Positions 51,565 to 64,000 of a stretch of DNA of 64,000 bases are shown in pieces. How positions within the stretch are numbered: position 1 is the stretch's first letter; every line of letters starts with the position of its first letter. The stretch lies in assembly GCA_945910005.1 (NCBI GenBank), contig OX246743.1:255501-319500 (forward strand), written 5' to 3'. The notes beneath the pieces are model-generated. The model was not told the DNA's origin, made no database searches, and saw nothing but the letters and a program-made list of their open reading frames with translations. This stretch comes from Isoperla grammatica (Eukaryota > Arthropoda > Insecta > Plecoptera > Perlodidae). Position numbers and translations under genes: made by a program.

Positions 51565-52480
51565 CTCACAGCGCCCTTGTCTACGGGGACTGTACGTACA
51601 CCTGTAAGGCGTATTCAGGCGATGCGTACCCGTTACAGAGCTTTGTTCTCACAGCGCTCTTGTCTACGGGGACTGTACGTACACCTGTAAGGCGTATTCA
51701 GGCGATGCATACCCGTTACAGAGCTTTGTTCTCACGCCGCCCACAGCGCTCTTGTCTACGAGGACTGTACGTACACCTGTAAGGCGTATTCAGGCGATGC
51801 ATACCCGTTACAGAGCTTTGTTCTCACAGCGCTCTTGTCTACGGGGACTGTACGTACACCTGTAAGGCGTATTCAGGCGATGCGTACCCGTTACAGAGCT
51901 TTGTTCTCACGCCGCCCACAGCGCTCTTGTCTACGGGGACTGTACGTACACCTGTAAGGCGTATTCAGACGATGCATACCCGTTACAGAGCTTTGTTCTC
52001 ACAGCGCCCTTGTCTACGGGGACTGTACGTACACCTGTAAGGCGTATTCAGGCGATGCGTACCCGTTACAGAGCTTTGTTCTCACAGCGCTCTTGTCTAC
52101 GGGGACTGTACGTACACCTGTAAGGCGTATTCAGGCGATGCATACCCGTTACAGAGCTTTGTTCCCACAGCGCTCTTGTCTACGGGGACTGTACGTACAC
52201 CTGTAAGGCGTATTCAGGCGATGCATACCCGTTACAGAGCTTTGTTCTCACAGCGCTCTTGTCTACGGGGACTGTACGTACACCTGTAAGGCGTATTCAG
52301 GCGATGCATACCCGTTACAGAGCTTTGTTCTCACGCCGCCCACAGCGCTCTTGTCTACGAGGACTGTACGTACACCTGTAAGGCGTATTCAGGCGATGCA
52401 TACCCGTTACAGAGCTTTGTTCTCACAGCGCTCTTGTCTACGGGGACTGTACGTACACCTGTAAGGCGTATTCAGGCGAT
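51565..52480 (+). repeat. Satellite higher-order repeat, 433-bp period (five units)
   Basis: ACAGCGCCCTTG followed by a GATGCGTACC unit occurs near 51571 and 433 bp later (52004). 433 is three short plus two long units. Confidence 0.75.
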
Positions 52481-55400
52481 GCGTACCCGTTACAGAGCTT
52501 TGTTCTCACGCCGCCCACAGCGCTCTTGTCTACGGGGACTGTACGTACACCTGTAAGGCGTATTCAGGCGATGCATACCCGTTACAGAGCTTTGTTCTCA
52601 CGCCGCCCACAGCGCTCTTGTCTACGAGGACTGTACGTACACCTGTAAGGCGTATTCAGGCGATGCATACCCGTTACAGAGCTTTGTTCTCACGCCGCCC
52701 ACAGCGCTCTTGTCTACGGGGACTGTACGTACACCTGTAAGGCGTATTCAGGCGATGCATACCCGTTACAGAGCTTTGTTCTCACGCCGCCCACAGCGCT
52801 CTTGTCTACGAGGACTGTACGTACACCTGTAAGGCGTATTCAGGCGATGCATACCCGTTACAGAGCTTTGTTCTCACAGCGCTCTTGTCTACGGGGACTG
52901 TACGTACACCTGTAAGGCGTATTCAGGCGATGCATACCCGTTACAGAGCTTTGTTCTCACAGCGCTCTTGTCTACGGGGACTGTACGTACACCTGTAAGG
53001 CGTATTCAGGCGATGCATACCCGTTACAGAGCTTTGTTCTCACAGCGCTCTTGCCTACGGGGACTGTACGTACACCTGTAAGGCGTATTCAGGCGATGCA
53101 TACCCGTTACAGAGCTTTGTTCTCACGCCGCCCACAGCGCTCTTGTCTACGGGGACTGTACGTACACCTGTAAGGCGTATTCAGGCGATGCGTACCCGTT
53201 ACAGAGCTTTGTTCTCACGCCGCCCACAGCGCTCTTGTCTACGGGGACTGTACGTACACCTGTAAGGCGTATTCAGGCGATGCATACCCGTTACAGAGCT
53301 TTGTTCTCACGCCGCCCACAGCGCTCTTGTCTACGAGGACTGTACGTACACCTGTAAGGCGTATTCAGGCGATGCATACCCGTTACAGAGCTTTGTTCTC
53401 ACAGCGCTCTTGTCTACGGGGACTGTACGTACACCTGTAAGGCGTATTCAGGCGATGCATACCCGTTACAGAGCTTTGTTCTCACAGCGCTCTTGTCTAC
53501 GGGGACTGTACATACACCTGTAAGGCGTATTCAGGCGATGCATACCCGTTACAGAGCTTTGTTCTCACAGCGCTCTTGTCTACGGGGACTGTACGTACAC
53601 CTGTAAGGCGTATTCAGGCGATGCATACCCGTTACAGAGCTTTGTTCTCACAGCGCTCTTGTCTACGGGGACTGTACGTACACCTGTAAGGCGTATTCAG
53701 GCGATGCATACCCGTTACAGAGCTTTGTTCTCACAGCGCTCTTGTCTACGGGGACTGTACGTACACCTGTAAGGCGTATTCAGGCGATGCATACCCGTTA
53801 CAGAGCTTTGTTCTCACAGCGCTCTTGTCTACGGGGACTGTACGTACACCTGTAAGGCGTATTCAGGCGATGCATACCCGTTACAGAGCTTTGTTCTCAC
53901 AGCGCTCTTGTCTACGGGGACTGTACGTACACCTGTAAGGCGTATTCAGGCGATGCATACCCGTTACAGAGCTTTGTTCTCACAGCGCTCTTGTCTACGG
54001 GGACTGTACGTACACCTGTAAGGCGTATTCAGGCGATGCATACCCGTTACAGAGCATTGTTCTCACAGCGCTCTTGTCTACGGGGACTGTACGTACACCT
54101 GTAAGGCGTATTCAGGCGATGCATACCCGTTACAGAGCTTTGTTCTCACAGCGCTCTTGTCTACGGGGACTGTACGTACACCTGTAAGGCGTATTCAGGC
54201 GATGCATACCCGTTACAGAGCTTTGTTCTCACAGCGCTCTTGTCTACGGGGACTGTACGTACACCTGTAAGGCGTATTCAGGCGATGCATACCCGTTACA
54301 GAGCTTTGTTCTCACAGCGCTCTTGCCTACGGGGACTGTACGTACACCTGTAAGGCGTATTCAGGCGATGCATACCCGTTACAGAGCTTTGTTCTCACAG
54401 CGCTGCGCTCTTGTCTACGGGGACTGTACGTACACCTGTAAGGCGTATTGAGGCGATGCATACCCGTTACAGAGCTTTGTTCTCACAGCGCTCTTGTCTA
54501 CGGGGACTGTACGTACACCTGTAAGGCGTATTCAGGCGATGCATACCCGTTACAGAGCTTTGTTCTCACAGCGCTCTTGTCTACGGGGACTGTACGTACA
54601 CCTGTAAGGCGTATTCAGGCGATGCATACCCGTTACAGAGCTTTGTTCTCACAGCGCTCTTGTCTACGGGGACTGTACGTACACCTGTAAGGCGTATTCA
54701 GGCGATGCATACCCGTTACAGAGCTTTGTTCTTACAGCGCTCTTGTCTACGGGGACTGTACGTACACCTGTAAGGCGTATTCAGGCGATGCATACCCGTT
54801 ACAGAGCTTTGTTCTCACAGCGCTCTTGTCTACGGGGACTGTACGTACACCTGTAAGGCGTATTCAGGCGATGCATACCCGTTACAGAGCTTTGTTCTCA
54901 CAGCGCTCTTGTCTACGGGGACTGTACGTACACCTGTAAGGCGTATTCAGGCGATGCATACCCGTTACAGAGCTTTGTTCTCACAGCGCTCTTGTCTACG
55001 GGGACTGTACGTACACCTGTAAGGCGTATTCAGGCGATGCATACCCGTTACAGAGCTTTGTTCTCACAGCGCTCTTGTCTACGGGGACTGTACGTACACC
55101 TGTAAGGCGTATTGAGGCGATGCATACCCGTTACAGAGCTTTGTTCTCACAGCGCTCTTGTCTACGGGGACTGTACGTACACCTGTAAGGCGTATTCAGG
55201 CGATGCATACCCGTTACAGAGCTTTGTTCTCACAGCGCTCTTGTCTACGGGGACTGTACGTACACCTGTAAGGCGTATTCAGGCGATGCATACCCGTTAC
55301 AGAGCTTTGTTCTCATAGCGCTCTTGTCTACGGGGACTGTACGTACACCTGTAAGGCGTATTCAGGCGATGCATACCCGTTACAGAGCTTTGTTCTCACA

Positions 55401-58400
55401 GCGCTCTTGTCTACGGGGACTGTACGTACACCTGTAAGGCGTATTCAGGCGATGCATACCCGTTACAGAGCTTTGTTCTCACAGCGCTCTTGTCTACGGG
55501 GACTGTACGTACACCTGTAAGGCGTATTCAGGCGATGCATACCCGTTACAGAGCTTTGTTCTCACAGCGCTCTTGTCTACGGGGACTGTACGTACACCTG
55601 TAAGGCGTATTCAGGCGATGCATACCCGTTACAGAGCTTTGTTCTCACAGCGCTCTTGTCTACGGGGACTGTACGTACACCTGTAAGGCGTATTCAGGCG
55701 ATGCATACCCGTTACAGAGCTTTGTTCTCACAGCGCTCTTGTCTACGGGGACTGTACGTACACCTGTAAGGCGTATTCAGGCGATGCATACCCGTTACAG
55801 AGCTTTGTTCTCACAGCGCTCTTGTCTACGGGGACTGTACGTACACCTGTAAGGCGTATTCAGGCGATGCATACCCGTTACAGAGCTTTGTTCTCACGCC
55901 GTCCACAGCGCTCTTGTCTACGGGGACTGTACGTACACCTGTAAGGCGTATTCAGGCGATGCATACCCGTTACAGAGCTTTGTTCTCACAGCGCTCTTGT
56001 CTACGGGGACTGTACGTACACCTGTAAGACGTATTCAGGCGATGCATACCCGTTACAGAGCTTTGTTCTCACAGCGCTCTTGTCTACGGGGACTGTACGT
56101 ACACCTGTAAGGCGTATTAAGGCGATGCATACCCGTTACAGAGCTTTGTTCTCACAGCGCTGCGCTCTTGTCTACGGGGACTGTACGTACACCTGTAAGG
56201 CGTATTCAGGCGATGCATACCCGTTACAGAGCTTTGTTCTCACGCCGTCCACAGCGCTCTTGTCTACGGGGACTGTACGTACACCTGTAAGGCGTATTCA
56301 GGCGATGCATACCCGTTACAGAGCTTTGTTCTCACAGCGCTCTTGTCTACGGGGACTGTACGTACACCTGTAAGACGTATTCAGGCGATGCATACCCGTT
56401 ACAGAGCTTTGTTCTCACAGCGCTCTTGTCTACGGGGACTGTACGTACACCTGTAAGGCGTATTCAGGCGATGCATACCCGTTACAGAGCTTTGTTCTCA
56501 CAGCGCTCTTGTCTACGGGGACTGTACGTACACCTGTAAGGCGTATTCAGGCGATGCATACCCGTTACAGAGCTTTGTTCTCACAGCGCTCTTGTCTACG
56601 GGGACTGTACGTACACCTGTAAGGCGTATTCAGGCGATGCATACCCGTTACAGAGCTTTGTTCTCACAGCGCTCTTGTCTACGGGGACTGTACGTACACC
56701 TGTAAGGCGTATTCAGGCGATGCATACCCGTTACAGAGCTTTGTTCTCACAGCGCTCTTGTCTACGGGGACTGTACGTACACCTGTAAGGCGTATTCAGG
56801 CGATACATACCCGTTACAGAGCTTTGTTCTCACAGCGCTCTTGTCTACGGGGACTGTACGTACACCTGTAAGGCGTATTCAGGCGATGCATACCCGTTAC
56901 AGAGCTTTGTTCTCACGCCGTCAACAGCGCTCTTGTCTACGGGGACTGTACGTACACCTGTAAGGCGTATTCAGGCGATGCATACCCGTTATAGAGCTTT
57001 GTTCTCACAGCGCTCTTGTCTACGGGGACTGTACGTACACCTGTAAGGCGTATTCAGGCGATGCATACCCGTTACAGAGCTTTGTTCTCACGCCGTCAAC
57101 AGCGCTCTTGTCTACGGGGACTGTACGTACACCTGTAAGGCGTATTCAGGCGATGCATACCCGTTACAGAGCTTTGTTCTCACAGCGCTCTTGTCTACGG
57201 GGACTGTACGTACACCTGTAAGGCGTATTCAGGCGATGCATACCCGTTACAGAGCTTTGTTCTCACAGCGCTCTTGTCTACGGGGACTGTACGTTCACCT
57301 GTAAGGCGTATTCAGGCGATGCATACCCGTTACAGAGCTTTGTTCTCACAGCGCTCTTGTCTACGGGGACTGTACGTACACCTGTAAGGCGTATTCAGGC
57401 GATACATACCCGTTACAGAGCTTTGTTCTCACAGCGCTCTTGTCTACGGGGACTGTAAGTACACCTGTAAGGCGTATTCAGGCGATGCATACCCGTTACA
57501 GAGCTTTGTTCCCACAGCGCTCTTGTCTACGGGGACTGTACATACACCTGTAAGGCGTATTCAGGCGATGCATACCCGTTACAGAGCTTTGTTCTCACAG
57601 CGCTCTTGTCTACGGGGACTGTACGTACACCTGTAAGGCGTATTCAGGCGATGCATACCCGTTACAGAGCTTTGTTCTCACGCCGTCCACAGCGCTCTTG
57701 TCTACGGGGACTGTACGTACACCTGTAAGGCGTATTCAGGCGATGCATACCCGTTACAGAGCTTTGTTCTCACGCCGTCCACAGCGCTCTTGTCTACGGG
57801 GACTGTACGTACACCTGTAAGGCGTATTCAGGCGATGCATACCCGTTACAGAGCTTTGTTCTCACGCCGCCCACAGCGCTCTTGTCTACGGGGACTGTAC
57901 GTACACCTGTAAGGCGTATTCAGGCGATGCATACCCGTTACAGAGCTTTGTTCTCACGCCGTCCACAGCGCTCTTGTCTACGGGGACTGTACGTACACCT
58001 GTAAGGCGTATTCAGGCGATGCATACCCGTTACAGAGCTTTGTTCTCACGCCGCCCACAGCGCTCTTGTCTACGGGGACTGTACGTACACCTGTAAGGCG
58101 TATTCAGGCGATGCATAGCCGTTACAGAGCTTTGTTCTCACAGCGCTCTTGTCTACGGGGACTGTACGTACACCTGTAAGGCGTATTCAGGCGATGCATA
58201 CCCGTTACAGAGCTTTGTTCTCACAGCGCTCTTGTCTACGGGGACTGTACGTACACCTGTAAGGCGTATTCAGGCGATGCATACCCGTTACAGAGCTTTG
58301 TTCTCACAGCGCTCTTGTCTACGGGGACTGTACGTACACCTGTAAGGCGTATTCAGGCGATGCATACCCGTTACAGAGCTTTGTTCTCACGCCGCCCACA

Positions 58401-61400
58401 GCGCTCTTGTCTACGGGGACTGTACGTACACCTGTAAGGCGTATTCAGGCGATGCATACCCGTTACAGAGCTTTGTTCTCACGCCGTCCACAGCGCTCTT
58501 GTCTACGGGGACTGTACGTACACCTGTAAGGCGTATTCAGGCGATGCATAGCCGTTACAGAGCTTTGTTCTCACAGCGCTCTTGTCTACGGGGACTGTAC
58601 GTACACCTGTAAGGCGTATTCAGGCGATGCTTACCCGTTACAGAGCTTTGTTCTCACAGCGCTCTTGTCTACGGGGACTGTACGTACACCTGTAAGGCGT
58701 ATTCAGGTGATGCATACCCGTTACAGAGCTTTGTTCTCACAGCGCTCTTGTCTACGGGGACTGTACGTACACCTGTAAGGCGTATTCAGGCGATGCATAC
58801 CCGTTACAGAGCTTTGTTCTCACAGCGCTCTTGTCTACGGGGACTGTACGTACACCTGTAAGGCGTATTCAGGCGATGCATACCCGTTACAGAGCTTTGT
58901 TCTCACAGCGCTCTTGTCTACGGGGACTGTACGTACACCTGTAAGGCGTATTCAGGCGATACATACCCGTTACAGAGCTTTGTTCTCACAGCGCTCTTGT
59001 CTACGGGGACTGTACGTACACCTGTAAGGCGTATTCAGGCGATACATACCCGTTACAGAGCTTTGTTCTCACAGCGCTCTTGTCTACGGGGACTGTACGT
59101 ACACCTGTAAGGCGTATTCAGGCGATGCATACCCGTTACAGAGCTTTGTTCTCACAGCGCTCTTGTCTACGGGGACTGTACGTACACCTGTAAGGCGTAT
59201 TCAGGCGATGCTTACCCGTTACAGAGCTTTGTTCTCACAGCGCTCTTGTCTACGGGGACTGTACGTACACCTGTAAGGCGTATTCAGGCGATGCATACCC
59301 GTTACAGAGCTTTGTTCTCACAGCGCTCTTGTCTACGGGGACTGTACGTACACCTGTAAGGCGTATTCAGGCGATGCATACCCGTTACAGAGCTTTGTTC
59401 TCACAGCGCTCTTGTCTACGGGGACTGTACGTACACCTGTAAGGCGTATTCAGGCGATGCTTACCCGTTACAGAGCTTTGTTCTCACAGCGCTCTTGTCT
59501 ACGGGGACTGTACGTACACCTGTAAGGCGTATTCAGGCGATGCTTACCCGTTACAGAGCTTTGTTCTCACAGCGCTCTTGTCTACGGGGACTGTACGTAC
59601 ACCTGTAAGGCGTATTCAGGCGATACATACCCGTTACAGAGCTTTGTTCTCACAGCGCTCTTGTCTACGGGGACTGTACGTACACCTGTAAGGCGTATTC
59701 AGGTGATGCATACCCGTTACAGAGCTTTGTTCTCACAGCGCTCTTGTCTACGGGGACTGTACGTAAACCTGTAAGGCGTATTCAGGCGATACATACCCGT
59801 TACAGAGCTTTGTTCCCACAGCGCTCTTGTCTACGGGGACTGTACGTACACCTGTAAGGCGTATTCAGGCGATACATACCCGTTACAGAGCTTTGTTCTC
59901 ACAGCGCTCTTGTCTACTGGGACTGTACGTACACCTGTAAGGCGTATTCAGGCGATACATACCCGTTACAGAGCTTTGTTCCCACAGCGCTCTTGTCTAC
60001 GGGGACTGTACGTACACCTGTAAGGCGTATTCAGGCGATGCATACCCGTTACAGAGCTTTGTTCTCACGCCGCCCACAGCGCTCTTGTCTACGGGGACTG
60101 TACGTACACCTGTAAGGCGTATTCAGGCGATGCATACCCGTTACAGAGCTTTGTTCTCACAGCGCTCTTGTCTACGGGGACTGTACGTACACCTGTAAGG
60201 CGTATTCAGGCGATGCATACCCGTTACAGAGCTTTGTTCTCACAGCGCTCTTGTCTACTGGGACTGTACGTACACCTGTAAGGCGTATTCAGGCGATGCA
60301 TACCCGTTACAGAGCTTTGTTCCCACAGCGCTCTTGTCTACGGGGACTGTACGTACACCTGTAAGGCGTATTCAGGCGATGCATACCCGTTACAGAGCTT
60401 TGTTCTCACAGCGCTCTTGTCTACGGGGACTGTACGTACACCTGTAAGGCGTATTCAGGCGATGCATACCCGTTACAGAGCTTTGTTCTCACGCCGCCCA
60501 CAGCGCTCTTGTCTACGGGGACTGTACGTACACCTGTAAGGCGTATTCAGGCGATGCATACCCGTTACAGAGCTTTGTTCTCACAGCGCTCTTGTCTACG
60601 GGGACTGTACGTACACCTGTAAGGCGTATTCAGGCGATGCATACCCGTTACAGAGCTTTGTTCTCACGCCGCCCACAGCGCTCTTGTCTACGGGGACTGT
60701 ACGTACACCTGTAAGGCGTATTCTGGCGATGCATACCCGTTACAGAGCTTTGTTCTCACAGCGCTCTTGTCTACGGGGACTGTACGTACACCTGTAAGGC
60801 GTATTCAGGCGATGCATACCCGTTACAGAGCTTTGTTCTCACGCCGCCCACAGCGCTCTTGTCTACGGGGACTGTACGTACACCTGTAAGGCGTATTCAG
60901 GCGATGCATACCCGTTACAGAGCTTTGTTATCACAGCGCTCTTGTCTACGGGGACTGTACGTACACCTGTAAGGCGTATTCAGGCGATGCATACCCGTTA
61001 CAGAGCTTTGTTCTCACAGCGCTCTTGTCTACGGGGACTGTACGTACACCTGTAAGGCGTATTCAGGCGATGCATACCCGTTACAGAGCTTTGTTCTCAC
61101 AGCGCTCTTGTCTACGAGGACTGTACGTACACCTGTAAGGCGTATTCAGGCGATGCATACCCGTTACAGAGCTTTGTTCTCACAGCGCTCTTGTCTACGG
61201 GGACTGTACGTACACCTGTAAGGCGTATTCATTCGATGCATACCCGTTACAGAGCTTTGTTCTCACAGCGCTCTTGTCTACGGGGACTGTACGTACACCT
61301 GTAAGGCGTATTCAGGCGATGCATACCCGTTACAGAGCTTTGTTCTCACAGCGCTCTTGTCTACGGGGACTGTACGTACACCTGTAAGGCGTATTCAGGC

Positions 61401-62119
61401 GATGCATACCCGTTACAGAGCTTTGTTCTCACAGCGCTCTTGTCTACTGGGACTGTACGTACACCTGTAAGGCGTATTCAGGCGATGCATACCCGTTACA
61501 GAGCTTTGTTCTCACAGCGCTCTTGTCTACGGGGACTGTACGTACACCTGTAAGGCGTATTCAGGCGATGCATACCCGTTACAGAGCTTTGTTCTCACAG
61601 CGCTCTTGTCTACGGGGACTGTACGTACACCTGTAAGGCGTATTCAGGCGATGCATACCCGTTACAGAGCTTTGTTCTCACAGCGCTCTTGTCTACGGGG
61701 ACTGTACGTACACCTGTAAGGCGTATTCAGGCGATGCATACCCGTTACAGAGCTTTGTTCTCACGCCGTCCACAGCGCTCTTGTCTACGGGGACTGTACG
61801 TACACCTGTAAGGCGTATTCAGGCGATGCATACCCGTTACAGAGCTTTGTTCTCACGCCGCCCACAGCGCTCTTGTCTACGGGGACTGTAGGTACACCTG
61901 TAAGGCGTATTCAGGCGATGCATACCCGTTACAGAGCTTTGTTCTCACGCCGCCCACAGCGCTTTTGTCTACGGGGACTGTACGTACATCTGTAAGGCGT
62001 ATTCAGGCGATGCATACCCGTTACAGAGCTTTGTTCTCACGCCGTCCACAGCGCTCTTGTCTACGGGGACTGTAAGTACACCTGTAAGGCGTATTCAGGC
62101 GATGCATACCCGTTACAGA

Positions 62120-62440
62120 GCTTTGTTCTCACGCCGTCAACAGCGCTCTTGTCTACGGGGACTGTACGTACACCTGTAAGGCGTATTCAGGCGATGCATA
62201 CCCGTTACAGAGCTTTGTTCTCACGCCGTCAACAGCGCTCTTGTCTACGGGGACTGTACGTACACCTGTAATACGTATTCAGGCGAAGCATACCCGTTAC
62301 AGAGCTTTGTTCTCACGCCGTCAACAGCGCTCTTGTCTACGGGGACTGTACGTACATCTGTAAGGCGTATTCAGGCGATGCATACCCGTTACAGAGCTTT
62401 GTTCTCACGCCGTCAACAGCGCTCTTGTCTACGGGGACTG
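62120..62440 (+). repeat. Satellite run of four long units with GCCGTCAAC insert
   Basis: The GCCGTCAAC insert recurs in four consecutive 92-bp units (about 62130, 62222, 62314, 62406). Rare isolated copies exist near 15557, 56916 and 57091. Confidence 0.8.
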
Positions 62441-64000
62441 TACGTACACCTGTAAGGCGTATTCAGGCGATGCATACCCGTTACAGAGCTTTGTTCTCAC
62501 GCCGCCCACAGCGCTCTTGTCTACGGGGACTGTACGTACACCTGTAAGGCGTATTCAGGCGATGCATACCCGTTACAGAGCTTTGTTCTCACAGCGCTCT
62601 TGTCTACGGGGACTGTACGTACACCTGTAAGGCGTATTCAGGCGATGCATACCCGTTACAGAGCTTTGTTCTCACGCCGCCCACAGCGCTCTTGTCTACG
62701 GGGACTGTACGTACACCTGTAAGGCGTATTCAGGCGATGCATACCCGTTACAGAGCTTTGTTCTCACGCCGCCCACAGCGCTCTTGTCTACGGGGACTGT
62801 ACGTACACCTGTAAGGCGTATTCAGGCGATGCATACCCGTTACAGAGCTTTGTTCTCACAGCGCTCTTGTCTACGGGGACTGTACGTACACCTGTAAGGC
62901 GTATTCAGGCGATGCATACCCGTTACAGAGCTTTGTTCTCACAGCGCTCTTGTCTACGGGGACTGTACGTACACCTGTAAGGCGTATTCAGGCGATGCAT
63001 ACCCGTTACAGAGCTTTGTTCTCACGCCGTCCACAGCGCTCTTGTCTACGGGGACTGTACGTACACCTGTAAGGCGTATTCAGGCGATGCATACCCGTTA
63101 CAGAGCTTTGTTCTCACAGCGCTCTTGTCTACGGGGACTGTACGTACACCTGTAAGGCGTATTCAGGCGATGCATACCCGTTACAGAGCTTTGTTCTCAC
63201 GCCGTCCACAGCGCTCTTGTCTACGGGGACTGTACGTACACCTGTAAGGCGTATTGAGGCGATGCATACCCGTTACAGAGCTTTGTTCTCACAGCGCTCT
63301 TGTCTACGGGGACTGTACGTACACCTGTAAGGCGTATTCAGGCGATGCATACCCGTTACAGAGCTTTGTTCTCACGCCGTCCACAGCGCTCTTGTCTACG
63401 GGGACTGTACGTACACCTGTAAGGCGTATTCAGGCGATGCATACCCGTTACAGAGCTTTGTTCTCACGCCGTCCACAGCGCTCTTGTCTACGGGGACTGT
63501 ACGTACACCTGTAAGGCGTATTCAGGCGATGCATACCCGTTACAGAGCTTTGTTCTCACAGCGCTCTTGTCTACGGGGACTGTACGTACACCTGTAAGGC
63601 GTATTCAGGCGATGCATACCCGTTACAGAGCTTTGTTCTCACAGCGCTCTTGTCTACGGGGACTGTACGTACACCTGTAAGGCGTATTCAGGCGATGCAT
63701 ACCCGTTACAGAGCTTTGTTCTCACAGCGCTCTTGTCTACGGGGACTGTACGTACACCTGTAAGGCGTATTCAGGCGATGCATACCCGTTACAGAGCTTT
63801 GTTCTCACTGCGCTCTTGTCTACGGGGACTGTACGTACACCTGTAAGGCGTATTCAGGCGATGCATACCCGTTACAGAGCTTTGTTCTCACAGCGCTCTT
63901 GTCTACGGGGACTGTACGTACACCTGTAAGGCGTATTCAGGCGATGCATACCCGTTACAGAGCTTTGTTCTCACAGCGCTCTTGTCTACGGGGACTGTAC

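Larger units (their letters stand above)
15140..64000 (+). repeat. 83/92-bp satellite DNA array, at least 48.8 kb, continuing past right edge
   Basis: Head-to-tail monomers begin at about 15140 with a degenerate partial unit (first full unit at 15195) and are unbroken to the window end, in one orientation, with no foreign insertion. I estimate 560-580 monomers. The short unit is 83 bp: ACAGCGCTCTTGTCTACGGG, GACTGTACGTACACCTGTAA, GGCGTATTCAGGCGATGCAT, ACCCGTTACAGAGCTTTGTT and CTC. The long unit is 92 bp, with a 9-bp insert before ACAGCG (ACGCCGTCC or ACGCCGCCC, rarely ACGCCGCAC or ACGCCGTCA). Rarer lengths are 88 bp (GCGCT duplicated, as at 15925 and 44033) and 82 bp. GC is about 52%. Each unit holds TGTACGTACA, ATGCAT and AGCGCT palindromes and 6-8 CpG. 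Every frame meets the TAA of CTGTAAGGCG about once per three units, so frames of 80-151 codons are artefacts. Confidence 0.98.

Noticed and set aside
15146..63514. About 45 recurrent plus-strand frames of 68-151 codons in the satellite
   Set aside because: Each is a three-frame walk through monomers whose length is 2 mod 3, ending at the TAA of CTGTAAGGCG; frame lengths simply follow the unit order. No start context or codon bias.
15140..64000. CRISPR array
   Set aside because: The whole unit is conserved; there are no unique spacers between short repeats, no cas genes, and the context is eukaryotic.
15140..64000. CENP-B box in the satellite monomer
   Set aside because: No TTCG-N4-A-N2-CGGG pattern is present in either unit type on either strand; the nearest stretch (TTCAGG to ACCCG) does not fit the spacing.

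Overview
The window looks like a piece of nuclear chromosome from an invertebrate animal, probably marine; I cannot name the species. The evidence is AT-rich non-coding DNA, many simple repeats, fragments of non-LTR (LINE) retrotransposons, and a very large satellite array. I see no single-copy host gene, no rRNA and no intact tRNA. Almost every open reading frame in the window is either retrotransposon coding sequence or an accident of tandem repetition.

Layout. (1) 1-1961, minus strand: the 5' part of a CR1/L2-like non-LTR element. Its ORF1 joins the C-terminal half of a TARG1-like macrodomain to a complete SGNH/GDSL esterase. After one in-frame TGA comes ORF2, whose apurinic-type endonuclease domain is open to the window edge. 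(2) 1962-9200: non-coding DNA with pure C tracts, a TAGGCC palindrome, a 0.9-kb GGTAGT hexanucleotide array flanked by a duplicated ~65-bp sequence, and an 87-bp tandem repeat. (3) 9200-12830: three 5'-truncated LINE 3' ends, all on the minus strand, stacked head to tail and separated by (AAT)n microsatellites. Two are near-identical copies of one Jockey/CR1-superfamily element, and one of these still carries the RT core. The third is a different element whose 3' UTR folds into the same kind of bulged hairpin. (4) 12838-14950: a 51-bp tandem array, a copy of a dispersed GGAACTT-rich repeat, and a degenerate ~130-bp repeat. (5) 14953-15139: a probable tRNA-derived SINE tail on the minus strand. 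(6) 15140-64000: an uninterrupted head-to-tail satellite of at least 48.8 kb (roughly 560-580 units), still running at the right edge.

The satellite comes mainly in two lengths, 83 bp and 92 bp. They differ by 9 bp flanked by CAC, as expected from a microhomology deletion. Mixtures of short and long units, together with point variants, form many local higher-order duplications (for example offsets of 92, 175, 350, 433, 460, 782 and 866 bp). This indicates continuing unequal exchange or segmental amplification. The most notable items are the macrodomain-esterase ORF1 with an in-frame TGA before ORF2, the shared 3' hairpin architecture in two unrelated LINE tails, the repeated LINE insertion at TAA microsatellites, and the satellite itself.
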